Positions 26,893-35,730 are shown, counted from the stretch's first letter. The stretch is DNA of 64,000 nucleotides from Azophilus sp965215035 (GCA_965215035.1 OZ244040.1:2418001-2482000); one strand, 5' to 3'. The notes: generated from the sequence alone by a model not told the origin. A program made the numbers and translations.

Positions 26893-29101
26893 CGAAGTAC
26901 CGGGTAACCTCGATACCCGTTTGTCTCGGCATGTTCCATGTGCCCTGTCGGCCGTAGGTCGTGTTGGATCCCTGTATATTGGTCACATACTCTTCGTCAG
27001 TCGCGTTCCGAACAAACAGGCGTGCCGCGTACAGACCATCGTCGCTATACCAGTTCACATTCAGGTTCACGATCATGTAGGGGTCCGTGGAATCTTCCTT
27101 CTGATCGAACTCCCTGAAATACACACGCGATCTGTAGCTGGTGTCTAGACTCACCGTGATATCTCCACCCAGATTGAGTGGGGTGTTGTAGACAAGGCCG
27201 AGGTTGAGGCTCGTGTCAGGTGCATAACTCAGTGGATTGCCCTTGTTTTCCTGCGCGCCAAGCTCTGCATTCAAGGTGTCGGTATTGAGGAAGTGTCCGT
27301 ATTCCGTATCGAGCAAGGTCAGCCCGGCATTCAGATTCCAGTTTTCATTCAGAATGAACGATAGCTCAAGTTCAAGCCCGGTGATATCCGCATCACCCGC
27401 ATTGGTTATAACTCCCTGTATCCCGATTACCTGGGCAACCTGGAAATCCGAATAGTCGTACTGAAACGCCGCCGCCCGGAGAGTCGTTGCACCATCCCTG
27501 AAGCTTGCCTTGTAGCCGATCTCGTAGGCGTCGACGGTCTCTGGGTTCCAGGGAGGGTTACAATCAGAGGAGTTGACGCCGCCGACCTTGAACCCTTGCG
27601 AGTAGCTGGTGTAGATCATGCCGGTTTCTGAGAGGTCATACTCGATAGAGGCTCTGATCATGTTTTCAGACTCCTTCCACTCCTGTTCAAGAATACCAGG
27701 GCCGCAACGCTCAACGATTGGTGCGGGGCCGGAAGGGAACTTTGCAAGAATCGTAAACGAATGGCCTTCCTTCTTTTCTTCCTCGGTTCTGCGAATGCCG
27801 GCGCCGATACGAACACGATCCGATATCGCATAGGTGAAGTCCACAAACGCCGACTTGGATTCGGTATCGAAATAGGGTTCGTTGATGTCAAGTTGTATGG
27901 GAAAAGGTAGCGGAATCAACGCGGGTATCGGGAAATCAAAAAAGAGACGGCTGGAGCGTTCATCATCCATGTAGTAAATCCCCGCGATCCACTCGAGATT
28001 TCCGTTGGTACCCGATACGTTGATCTCTTGGGTAAACGTCTCGTTCTCAGCCGTACTCAGTCGATCAAAGAGCCCCGCGCTGGTTCCATCTGCGGGATTG
28101 ATGAATTCGTCCGCCCAATTCTGTTGTGCTGTGATGGATTTGACGTGAATCCCCGCGATATCCCATTCGAAGGTAAGACTGTACAGGTCATACTCACGGT
28201 CAGAATCCGAGGGCCCTTTGTTGTATACCTTTCTCGGCTCCAGGGTAAAGAGAATTTCGGAAGGCGGGGTCGTTGAAGTATCGAGGGGCGGCAGCCCGGA
28301 AGCGACACCCAAGGCGAAGTGTTCATGAATCATGGACCAGTGGTCCCAAGGGCCGTCCGACTCACTTCGGCCGTAGGCGAAGGTCGCGTTAAGGTTGTCT
28401 GTGAGGTCAGCAGTGAGGGTTAGGCGGAGGTTGAGTTTTTCTCCCATCATCAGATCGTCCTCACCCGGCACCAGGTTTTCTATCCAACCTTCTCCGGCAT
28501 TAAGAAAATTGGCCGCGAGGCGATACCTGGCCCTGTCCCCGATCGGACCACTGACGACACCTTCTATAGAAGCGTGCTCGTACTCTGCATAACCGGCTTT
28601 CACATAACCTTCAAACTCATCTGTGGGCTTTACGGATATGTAGTTGACCGCACCGCCGTTGGCGTTTCGGCCATAGAGGGTTCCCTGGGGTCCCCGCAGG
28701 ATTTCTACCCGCCCAAGGTCGAGCTGTGACAACTGGGAACTGGATCCGACGGCCTGCACGACACCATCGACACTTACCATGACCCTTGGTGCCTGAGCGA
28801 ACTCACCGATGCCGCGTATCGCAACCTGGCGTCTGCCGAGGAACTCGCCGTAATGCAGGCTGGGAACTAGGTGCTGTATGTCTTCGACGTTCGCAACGCC
28901 TCTCTCCCGAAGATATTCCGCGCTAAGCGCGGTTATTGCGGCCGGTGTCTCAAGCACAGTCTCCGCGCGCCGAAGCCCCGTAACAACGATTTCTTCGATA
29001 GCAGCCGTCGCCTGCTGATCCACTGCAACAGCATCGGTCGGTGTGGCAACAGCCGTTAGCAGCAGAACGGCTGAAACCGCAGTCGCTTTGCAACGCTTCA
29101 T
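26882..29101 (-). CDS. TonB-dependent outer-membrane receptor, first gene of the UGSC operon
   Basis: A 739-residue receptor with signal peptide (to about TDAVAV), TonB box IEEIVVTGLRRAET, plug motif VEILRGPQGTLYGRNANGG and barrel ending GIEVTRYFGGL. It heads the leftward run receptor, esterase, UGSC, partner, GST, SDR and CoA-transferase. Its promoter region (29102-29402) contains an 18-bp motif also present between the TetR and MFS genes at 32171-32188, so the same TetR regulator probably controls it. The likely role is uptake of the pathway substrate. Confidence 0.94.
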   Translation of the reverse strand: MKRCKATAVSAVLLLTAVATPTDAVAVDQQATAAIEEIVVTGLRRAETVLETPAAITALSAEYLRERGVANVEDIQHLVPSLHYGEFLGRRQVAIRGIGEFAQAPRVMVSVDGVVQAVGSSSQLSQLDLGRVEILRGPQGTLYGRNANGGAVNYISVKPTDEFEGYVKAGYAEYEHASIEGVVSGPIGDRARYRLAANFLNAGEGWIENLVPGEDDLMMGEKLNLRLTLTADLTDNLNATFAYGRSESDGPWDHWSMIHEHFALGVASGLPPLDTSTTPPSEILFTLEPRKVYNKGPSDSDREYDLYSLTFEWDIAGIHVKSITAQQNWADEFINPADGTSAGLFDRLSTAENETFTQEINVSGTNGNLEWIAGIYYMDDERSSRLFFDFPIPALIPLPFPIQLDINEPYFDTESKSAFVDFTYAISDRVRIGAGIRRTEEEKKEGHSFTILAKFPSGPAPIVERCGPGILEQEWKESENMIRASIEYDLSETGMIYTSYSQGFKVGGVNSSDCNPPWNPETVDAYEIGYKASFRDGATTLRAAAFQYDYSDFQVAQVIGIQGVITNAGDADITGLELELSFILNENWNLNAGLTLLDTEYGHFLNTDTLNAELGAQENKGNPLSYAPDTSLNLGLVYNTPLNLGGDITVSLDTSYRSRVYFREFDQKEDSTDPYMIVNLNVNWYSDDGLYAARLFVRNATDEEYVTNIQGSNTTYGRQGTWNMPRQTGIEVTRYFGGL

Positions 29102-29187
29102 TGTCTCCTCCTCCCTAGTCGGGTAATCGGCGTTCCACCGGGAATCGCCGGACTATCCATTTTTCCGACATGAATATAGCCGCCTAA

Positions 29188-29205
29188 ATATATATAGCCA
29201 ACTAT
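29188..29205 (-). promoter_or_regulatory. Operator-like motif, copy 1 (receptor promoter)
   Basis: Read on the minus strand this is ATAGTTGGCTATATATAT. The same motif with three changes, ATAGTTGACTATACATAT, lies at 32171-32188 between the TetR gene and the MFS gene. The core ATAGT-TG-RCTAT is an inverted repeat, typical of a TetR dimer site. It lies about 90 bp before the receptor start, in an AT-rich patch that could also hold the -10 element. Confidence 0.55.
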
Positions 29206-29309
29206 CACCAAGTCAAGCGTAATCGACTCCTGACGCCGCCCCGTCGGGGTGGTGCGGGAACCGGGGTCGGCCTCTATCACCAGGTCGAGCGTATTCAACT
29301 CTTGACGCC
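29202..29309. repeat. Tandem pair of ~36-bp direct repeats
   Basis: Positions 29202-29237 and 29274-29309 share the string CTATCACCA.GTC.AGCGTA with about 31 of 36 positions alike, at a 72-bp period. The first copy overlaps the end of the operator-like motif. The rest of the 301-bp gap between the receptor and the MFS fragment holds no recognisable gene. Confidence 0.55.
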
Positions 29310-30024
29310 CAGGCAGTGTGGGACTTGGGCGTTGATCGCCTTGATAAAGGCAGGTCTCGCCGCCTATCTCCATCTGGGCCCGCTAGTTTCGACCGCCGTT
29401 TCTTACCTGGATAGGGGCTGCTGCTGGCCCTGAACAGCAAGCCTGTCCCGTTCAAACCGGCGACCCGCCGCCATGAACAGCGGTATCGAGGTGAGAGAGA
29501 TCAGGGTAAAAGTAAACAGTGCAACCGAGTAGGGGCTTTCCAGCCCGGCAGACTGAAGCCAGTCGATGAGGATGCCGCCTGAGGTTACGCCGAAACCAAT
29601 CCCGACAAGTTGAATCATGAGAACGAGAAAACCCGTCATCGTCCCGCGCGTATTGGGGGGAACGAGATCCTGAAGCGTGGCAAAAGCCGGTCCGTAAAAG
29701 CACCCTATCTGAAAAAAGCCGGCGAAAATGCCCGCCATGAACCAGATGCTGTCCCCATCGACCAGGCGATAGGCAACATTGACGGGTGCCAGAAGCAACA
29801 TGATCAGCGCAAGGAAGGTCGGACGTCCGATACCTGTCCGGCGCAGGAAGAGATCACCCCCAATCCCGCCCGCAAAGTTCCCTATGACGCCACCGGAAAT
29901 CGCCATCCATGCCGTGATCTTGGCAACTTCAGTACGATCGAAACCCCGCTCCTCAACGAACCAGAGCTGCTCGAACGCCCCTGCCCCGAGCACAAAGCTG
30001 AGGCTCTGTTGAATTCCGTGTGGG

Positions 30025-31248
30025 TTAGGTGGCATGCGGGTTGAGCTTGGAAAAGTCGAGTTTTCCGGCGATGAGGAAGAAAACGGTGCGGATCGTCTCG
30101 AACCGGCCGTAGCCGCGAGCCTTGCGCTTGGCGGACTGGAACAGGCCGTTGAGCGCCTCGATGAAGCCGTTGGTCCGCCGGGTGCGCGCCCAGGCGGCGA
30201 TGCCGTCGATGTGCCGCCGGATCATCTTCGCGACCGCCTTCATGGGCTCGACCCTCGAGCGGTTCACGTTCGTGCACCACTGGTGGAGCATCCGCCGCAC
30301 GACATTGATCTGCTTTCGGTTGAGGATCTCCCGGAGTTGCTCCCGGTACAGCCAGGCCCGCGCGGTACGTTTCCCCGCGACCTGCGCGACGAGCGCGTCG
30401 AGGTCGGCGCGCTGCCGCGGGCCGAGGCCGGCGGGATTCTTGAGCAGGGTCCACCGCAGGCCCTTGAGGTCGGGGTCGAGGCGCTGCTCGACGCGCCGGG
30501 TCTCGTCGAGCGCCCTCGATGCGTGGGCGACGACGTGGAACTTGTCGAAGGTGACCTGGGCGTTGGGCAGGTGCTCCGCGGCGCCCTTGATGAACGCCGG
30601 CGACATGTCGATGGACACCGACCCGACCGCCTCCGGGTCGCCGCCGCGGGCGGCGAGTTCCTCCGCGAATTCCCCGACGACCCCGGCGCCTCGCCCCTCG
30701 CCGACGAACACCACGCGCCGCGCCGCGGCGTCCGCCACGGCGGTGACGTAGTCGTGCCCGCGGGCGCGCGAGGTCTCGTCGATGGCGACCTCGCGGACCG
30801 CCGAGAGGTCGGCGCCCTCAAGGGCGAGGCCCACGTAGCGCCCGCACATGGCCTGGACGCGGTGCTGCGACAGTCCGGCCAGCCGCGCCGCTGCCGCGAA
30901 CGGCATCTCCCGGCACAGGGCCACGACCAGCGCCTCGAAGAGCAGCGTGAAGCCGGAGCACCGGCCCGCCCAGGGCGGCTCCACCAGCGCCACGCGCCCA
31001 TCCGGCAACCGAACGCGGGGCACTCGCGCCTCGAGCTCGCACTCGTGCTGGAAGAAGTTGAGGTGGCGGTAGCGCTTCGTGCGGGTGTCGTGCACGGGGT
31101 GCTCGCCGCCGTCCCCCGCCGCGAAGCGGGCGCCCCGGCGGAAGTCGATGCGCACCGTCAGCCGGCGCGCGCGCTCGTCGAAGTGAAGGCCGTCGACAAA
31201 CCAGGGTTCGGACAGGCCGAGGGCGGCGGTGAAGAGTTGGTGGTCCAT
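30025..31248 (-). CDS. ISL3-family transposase
   Basis: A 407-residue DDE transposase. The acidic triad is visible as VAIDETSRARGHDYV (first D), SVSIDMSPAF (second D) and NGFIEALNGLFQ (E). The N-terminal region carries the typical ISL3 zinc-finger-like part and HTH (SQHRVQAMCGRYVG). The frame opens at 31287, but the ATG at 31248 follows GGGAG with 6-nt spacing and is preferred. The gene fills the element almost completely. It appears intact, so the element may be mobile. Confidence 0.95.
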   Translation of the reverse strand: MDHQLFTAALGLSEPWFVDGLHFDERARRLTVRIDFRRGARFAAGDGGEHPVHDTRTKRYRHLNFFQHECELEARVPRVRLPDGRVALVEPPWAGRCSGFTLLFEALVVALCREMPFAAAARLAGLSQHRVQAMCGRYVGLALEGADLSAVREVAIDETSRARGHDYVTAVADAAARRVVFVGEGRGAGVVGEFAEELAARGGDPEAVGSVSIDMSPAFIKGAAEHLPNAQVTFDKFHVVAHASRALDETRRVEQRLDPDLKGLRWTLLKNPAGLGPRQRADLDALVAQVAGKRTARAWLYREQLREILNRKQINVVRRMLHQWCTNVNRSRVEPMKAVAKMIRRHIDGIAAWARTRRTNGFIEALNGLFQSAKRKARGYGRFETIRTVFFLIAGKLDFSKLNPHAT

Positions 31249-31320
31249 GGGGCGCTCCCTGTGGTTGATCAAGGCCGAATGCGGCATTGTGCCTCATTCG
31301 GCCCGACCCCAGGGTGTTCG

Positions 31321-31386
31321 CCGGGTTGTGCGCGTCAAGGGTTCGCTTCGCCGGGCTGGCGCCCGCCCTTGACCCGCACAACCCGG
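31321..31386. other. Long hairpin inside the right end of the ISL3 element
   Basis: A 21-nt arm beginning CCGGGTTGTGCGCGTC (31321-31341) pairs with 31366-31386 with one mismatch, around a 24-nt loop. The same hairpin architecture is preserved in the solo ISL3 end at 61354-61474, so it is part of the element, possibly a transcription shield or a transposase-binding structure. Confidence 0.6.
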
Positions 31387-32170
31387 CCACGCGGACCCGA
31401 TTACCCACCCGAATTTCAAAAGAGGCAAAGCTGAAAACAATCGATCCCAGAACTGTAAGGCCGAGCGCGGGAGAACGGGATATCACCTGCCACAGTGTCT
31501 TCAAGATCGCCGCCGGCGAGATGGCACCCGCACTCCGTACCACGGCCTGTCGCCGGGGCGTCTCCTTAATCGGCAGCGTGACGAGCGCGAGCGCCACACC
31601 GATACCGCCCAGCAGATAGAAACAGCCACGCCATCCCAAATGGGGTTCAAGATAGGCGACAACGAACATGCTGCCTGCGATGCCAATCGGCACACCGGTG
31701 CCGAAAATGCCAACCACGAGCCCGTGCCACCTGGCAGGGAAACGGTCTCCCAGCAGCGAAATAGCAGTCGGCGTCAGAATGGATTCACCAACACCGATGA
31801 ACATTCGCGGTATCGCAAGACTGAAAAAGCCTCTCGCCGCGCCCGACACCGCGGTCAATGCGCTCCAGAGGCCAAGCCCGAATGCAATCAGGCGGGTACG
31901 ATTGACGCGGTCCGCGAGGGCGCCCATGAATAGCCCCATCACCGCGTAGAAAAAGATGAAGATTAGCCCGGTGAGCAAGCCAAACTGTGTATTGCTCAAG
32001 CCCAGTTCGGGAACTATCCAGTTCGCAAACCCCGCCAGCATCTGGCGATCAACATAGTTGATGACGTTGAGTAAGGTAAGAAAAAGAAGGAAGGCCAGGT
32101 CCCGGTGGCGTACATGCTCGACTTCCTGTTCCGTTGTATCAGCCGTCACCCGTATCACTCGAAGTTTGAT

Positions 32171-32188
32171 ATAGTTGACTATACATAT
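32171..32188 (+). promoter_or_regulatory. Operator-like motif, copy 2 (TetR/MFS intergenic)
   Basis: ATAGTTGACTATACATAT lies between the divergent MFS (32149) and TetR (32285) genes. Its core ATAGT-TG-ACTAT is an inverted repeat and 15 of 18 positions match the motif in the promoter of the TonB receptor at 29188-29205. This supports TetR control of itself, the MFS gene and the receptor-led operon. Confidence 0.6.
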
Positions 32189-32284
32189 GTGGTATCCTCT
32201 CGGCAATCACCGGGCTCAAGGATTTGTACATCCACTAATAGGTGAATAAAGTACCTTGTCCGATTCAACAGGCGGGAGGATTCC

Positions 32285-32941
32285 TTGGCAATCGAGTACC
32301 CGAAACGAACGCTGGCAAAAAACAAGAATCGTCAAAGGCTGATTGACGCTGCCGAAAGGCTTTTCGCGACCAAGGGGTATCAGCACACAACATTGGACGA
32401 TGTTGCCGTGAAAGCGGGACTACACGTGCAGACCCTGTACCGCCATTTCAAGAACAAAAACGAACTTGCCATAGCCGCAGCGAATACTGCCGTCGATCAT
32501 CTGCGGGAGCACTTCGAGAGAGCGCACCGCAGCCAATCCACCTTCCAGATCTGGCGCGAATTTATCAAAGATTCCGTATCCGGTTTGACACCCATGGGGA
32601 TCGGAGAACACAAAAGGCACCAGCTCCGTTCGGATTCATCGATGATGAACGATAATTTTCTGCTGATCGTCTACTCGGGCTACGAGGATCTGCTGACGAA
32701 GCATTTGGCGCTCGATTTTCACATGGACCCGAAACACGATCGTCTGCCACGGCTGGCCGCCTGCATGCTGTGGAGCGGTAACGAGGCGGCCATGAAGCGT
32801 TGCGCGGGTCTGGATATCGAGCAGGATCTGCTGGACGACGAAGCCGCGATCCTAGCGGAAAGCTTGGCGGTCGTTGCCGACATCGAGAAGGTTTTCACAA
32901 GTTACTTTAAACAGCCACGGGTTGTTCGCGAAGCGAGTTAG
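32285..32941 (+). CDS. TetR family regulator, probable controller of the UGSC catabolic operon
   Basis: A 218-residue regulator with a TetR helix-turn-helix (RLIDAAERLFATKGYQHTTLDDVAV then HVQTLYRHFKNK, residues about 18-58) and a helical effector domain. The start codon is TTG: no ATG or GTG gives the full domain, and a strong GGGAGG (about 32273) precedes it with 5-6 nt spacing. The gene is divergent from the MFS gene, with shared operator-like motifs at 32171 and 29188. It most likely represses the transporter and the receptor-led operon until an inducer is bound. Confidence 0.92.
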   Translation: MAIEYPKRTLAKNKNRQRLIDAAERLFATKGYQHTTLDDVAVKAGLHVQTLYRHFKNKNELAIAAANTAVDHLREHFERAHRSQSTFQIWREFIKDSVSGLTPMGIGEHKRHQLRSDSSMMNDNFLLIVYSGYEDLLTKHLALDFHMDPKHDRLPRLAACMLWSGNEAAMKRCAGLDIEQDLLDDEAAILAESLAVVADIEKVFTSYFKQPRVVREAS

Positions 32942-32944
32942 TCT

Positions 32945-33175
32945 ATGCATCGCTTCGATCCCGGGGCCGTTCTGTTTTGCTTTTTGACTCTGTGCCCAGC
33001 GTCCGTTTTCGGCGATCAGATGCTTCGCTACGCCGAATTTGGGCCCAATCGCGGCATGAGAGAACCGCTGCATCGGTGGCTTGCGGGCGAAATCGAGCAA
33101 CGCTCCCCGGGGTCGGCTCGTTTACGAGCTGTAATCGCCAAAGTAGGGATCCAGAGCCAAGCTCTAGCGCCCTAA
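32945..33175 (+). pseudogene. N-terminal stump of a TRAP-type solute-binding protein (DctP-like)
   Basis: A 76-codon frame begins 4 bp after the TetR stop. It reads as a Sec leader (GAVLFCFLTLCPASVFGD) followed by MLRYAEFGPNRGMREPLHRW and AGEIEQRSPG, which matches the start of a mature DctP-type TRAP solute-binding protein. Real proteins are about 330 residues, so this is truncated. The next bases to 33246 carry no continuation in any frame that I can see. It may be a relic of an uptake system for the same operon. The assignment is from memory of the family pattern, not a search. Confidence 0.45.
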
Positions 33176-33246
33176 CCCGTGGCCTGTGGACGGGGTCAGT
33201 CTTAGGTTGTAGATGCCCGTGGCCTTGGGTTCGTAACACGCGCTCG

Positions 33247-34815
33247 CTAGTCCAGAACGCAATCGAAGTTGGCGGCGTCATTCGTGTCGCCGGACCCCTT
33301 GTACTTCGCGTACTGGGGATAGGCGCAGAGCGGACGGGAGAAGCGCTTCCCGCCCTCCGTCGCCGCATGGGCTTCCAGAACGGCTTCACTCCAGTTGACG
33401 GTCTCGCCGGCGACTGTCGCCATGCCCTCCAGGAAGGTCAGGTCGCCCGGATGCGCCGCGATGATTCTGTCCGGTGCCACATCGTTTTCCACCCAGTCGA
33501 CGATGGCCCCGATGTAGTCTGCGGCCCAGGCGCCCGGCCCGCCCACGCAGTGGACCATGCCGGGGACCAGGAAGGTGCGTACGGACTCGTTCAGCACAAC
33601 AGGATCATTCAGGCGCCGCGCCTGCCCAAGGTATCGCTCAAGCGCCTTGGCCCGGCAGGGCTGATCATGCCAGCCGTTGTAGATGATCAGCTTGCCGCCA
33701 CTGTCATGAAACCGGCTGAAATCCGGCGGCGGGACATCCACCGAGACCATGATTTTCCGCAACTCGGGAAGATCCCGCACCGTGTCAAAGGTGTCGAGAC
33801 TGAACCCCGGTTTTCGATGCATTACGGCCTCAAGCACCGCAACGGTGGTGTCGGATGCGTTCCCCTCTAGGAATGGCACGGGGCCGGTTACCCAAAGCTC
33901 GAAGTCGCCGCCCAGTTCAGCCCCAGGATAGACGCCCGGCACCACCACTTCGCCCGACTCGTCGGTAATGCCCGTGTAGAGATAGCGCGCCGTTTCAAGC
34001 TGACCCGCCGTGAGGCAATCCGCAGACTGCTCGCCCCCGCACTCGAGATTATCAAGCTCCAGCAGGTCGACCGTGCACTTGCGGGGATCGCCGATCAGGC
34101 CGTCGGCAACGCCATCGAGCAGGTCGCAGGCCCTGCGGGTATTGGCATCGAGCAGCGCCACCGATTCGGGGGTGAGCGGATTTCGCTGCTGGTGGCGGCT
34201 GACTTCAAGCGCCCACGGAAGCAGGCCCCATCCGTAGTCGACCGCCGGAGCACCGGCAATGATGCCGTCGAAATCGTCTGGATAGCGCAGCGCTTCCACC
34301 AAGGCGGCGCGTCCGCCATTGGAACAGCCCCACAGGTAGGCGTATTGCACCGGCCGGCCATAGAACGCCGCGATGATCCGTTTGGTCAGCGCCGTGGCCA
34401 GGTGATTTGCGCGGAAGGCGAAGTTCAGCTTCGCGTGGTCGTCCCGGTAGAAGGACGGGTCGTTTTCCGGTTCATGGCCCGTATCCGTCGTGGCCATGGC
34501 GAAGCCGTCGTGCAGCAGGCTGGTCGCGTCCCCGACCACGCCGGCAAGTCCGCCCGGTGCGTGGTACATGAGCCGGCCCGTCCAGTCCTCAACCGGCATG
34601 TTAGCCTCGAAACGGATCGTCCCGTCTATCGTGCCCCCGACCCGGCAATGTGCCGGCGTATTGTGCGAGGCTGGCACCAGCCGGCCCGGTTCCACCGCAT
34701 GGTCCGCATCGGACAGCAGATACAGGCTGGCGCATCGGTCGGCGGCGGAGCCGGCCCCCGCGGCGATGCCCGGAAGGGCAAGGCAGAGCGTGGCCAACAA
34801 AGTGAACAGGCGCAT
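33247..34815 (-). CDS. Tannase/feruloyl esterase family protein
   Basis: A 522-residue secreted esterase of the tannase family. A signal peptide (to about GIAAGA, residue 22) is followed by the lid-bearing alpha/beta hydrolase domain. The catalytic serine is in WGCSNGGRAAL, the acid region in YNGWHDQPC and the histidine in GMVHCVGGPGA. A cysteine directly before the serine and one after the histidine recreate the CS-D-HC disulfide motif of the family. The ATG at 34815 follows GAGGAGC; the upstream GTG at 34830 lies inside that Shine-Dalgarno. It would hydrolyse esters of phenolic acids in the periplasm. It is convergent with the TetR/DctP stump. Confidence 0.93.
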   Translation of the reverse strand: MRLFTLLATLCLALPGIAAGAGSAADRCASLYLLSDADHAVEPGRLVPASHNTPAHCRVGGTIDGTIRFEANMPVEDWTGRLMYHAPGGLAGVVGDATSLLHDGFAMATTDTGHEPENDPSFYRDDHAKLNFAFRANHLATALTKRIIAAFYGRPVQYAYLWGCSNGGRAALVEALRYPDDFDGIIAGAPAVDYGWGLLPWALEVSRHQQRNPLTPESVALLDANTRRACDLLDGVADGLIGDPRKCTVDLLELDNLECGGEQSADCLTAGQLETARYLYTGITDESGEVVVPGVYPGAELGGDFELWVTGPVPFLEGNASDTTVAVLEAVMHRKPGFSLDTFDTVRDLPELRKIMVSVDVPPPDFSRFHDSGGKLIIYNGWHDQPCRAKALERYLGQARRLNDPVVLNESVRTFLVPGMVHCVGGPGAWAADYIGAIVDWVENDVAPDRIIAAHPGDLTFLEGMATVAGETVNWSEAVLEAHAATEGGKRFSRPLCAYPQYAKYKGSGDTNDAANFDCVLD

Positions 34816-35437
34816 AGTGTTGCTCCTCACTTAGCATTTGTAACCAATTGAAGCATTCTATCGCCAATGCCTGCCCTTGTATTCATCATGGGTTTGATCG
34901 CCAAGCCTGTGTGCTCCGATTGTGTGGGCTGGCGTTGGGCCGCCTTTCAGTCCACGCGTATGGATATTGGAGTCGCCGACGCTGCGCACCAGCCGGGTAG
35001 CCATCGACATAGAACCTCGCGAGGGCAGCGAGGAGTTGTTTCTGGCGCTGGACTATGCCGGCGATGCCGCGGCCTTCCCGACGCACATGCAGTTTACCGA
35101 AGGCGAAGGGGACTGAATTCGCGGCGACAAACAGCACCGCGCACGTCGCCCCGCCGCCATTGGCGGTGCAATGCCCACAAAGTGAACAGGAATCCAGAAG
35201 TCGTAGCGAGCCGCGCTGCCAAGCTTGCGCGCCGCCGCGACCCCGGGGCCGGGTTGACCGCACCACGCGAATCGAGGAGGGCGATTGACCAATACGCAAT
35301 CCTTGGCTTTGCCCTCGAACTGTCTACCTAAGGGCGATCTAAGGCGATGCTGACGCAACCGGTGCCAGAGCATCGCATGTGCTTCTGCTTGCTGGGCGTG
35401 CGGGCTCCCGAGGTAGCGGCGGGCGTTGTTGATTCAA
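34816..35437. other. Intergenic region with a possible decayed gene fragment
   Basis: No complete gene lies here. A plus-strand frame at 34922-35116 (64 aa, ending LALDYAGDAAAFPTHMQF then a short acidic tail) looks coding-like but has no clear start or domain. It may be the tail of a lost gene. The rest is GC-rich without obvious structure. Confidence 0.3.
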
Positions 35438-35460
35438 ACCGGTCTATTAAATAGACTGGT
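35438..35460. promoter_or_regulatory. Palindromic operator of the toxin-antitoxin genes
   Basis: A near-perfect 23-bp inverted repeat, half-site ACCRGTCTATT, lies 27 bp before the antitoxin ATG. Phd/YefM-type antitoxins usually bind such palindromes and repress their own operon, so this is the probable autoregulatory site and may overlap the promoter. Confidence 0.65.
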
Positions 35461-35487
35461 CTACTCTGGCCAAGGGAAGACCAGCCT

Positions 35488-35730
35488 GTGCAAACGATCG
35501 GTTCCTACGAGGCAAAAACACGCCTGCCCGAAGTACTTCGTCAGGTTGAACGCGGCGAGCACTTCACCATCACGCGCCGAGGCGTTCCAATCGCAAGAAT
35601 AATCGGCATGCAAGACACCACCGAAGACCAGCGAGCGATCATCGAGCGGATGAAAGCCGCGCGTGCGCGTCGCCCCCCGGTCCCTCTCCCGGAACTGCTC
35701 GATGCCCGCGACCAGGGGCGCAGGCCCTGA
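35488..35730 (+). CDS. Phd/YefM-type antitoxin
   Basis: An 80-residue antitoxin. The N-terminal Phd fold is seen in GSYEAKTRLPEVLRQVERGE and HFTITRRGVPIARII, which is the dimeric DNA-binding part. The C-terminal arm (RPPVPLPELLDARDQGRRP) is the disordered toxin-neutralising segment. The stop overlaps the VapC ATG by one base (35730), the usual coupled order antitoxin then toxin. A palindrome at 35438-35460 precedes it. Confidence 0.92.
   Translation: MQTIGSYEAKTRLPEVLRQVERGEHFTITRRGVPIARIIGMQDTTEDQRAIIERMKAARARRPPVPLPELLDARDQGRRP

Larger units (their letters stand above)
30002..31426 (-). mobile_element. ISL3-family insertion sequence, complete, with 8-bp target duplication
   Basis: The element is 1425 bp. 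Its ends are imperfect inverted repeats of about 26 bp, starting GGCTCTGTTGAATTCCGTGT on the left and GCCTCTTTTGAAATTCGGGT on the right (read inward). It is flanked by a perfect 8-bp direct repeat AAAGCTGA at 29994-30001 and 31427-31434. The 8-bp duplication, GGCTCT-type ends and transposase type all agree with the ISL3 family. The right end also contains a 21-bp hairpin (31321-31341 with 31366-31386). It is a fairly recent insertion because the duplication is intact. Confidence 0.95.
29403..32149 (-). pseudogene. MFS transporter split by an ISL3 insertion
   Basis: The N-terminal half (32149 to 31427, about 240 aa) and the C-terminal half (30001 to 29403) of one Major Facilitator Superfamily transporter flank an insertion element. 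Removing the element and one 8-bp target copy (AAAGCTGA) restores the frame exactly: ...GSIVFSF then VLGAGAFEQLW. The rebuilt protein has about 445 residues with an N-terminal RQMLAGFANW segment and the ADRVNRTR loop between helices 2 and 3, as in aromatic-acid or oxalate-type exporters/importers. The start is probably GTG at 32149 (VTADTTEQ). It is divergent from a TetR gene. The transporter is inactive unless the element excises. Confidence 0.92.

Noticed and set aside
30034..31434. 466-residue plus-strand open frame
   Set aside because: It is the antisense shadow of the ISL3 transposase; its arginine/glycine-rich text has no start signal or domain, and the minus-strand protein has a full DDE core.
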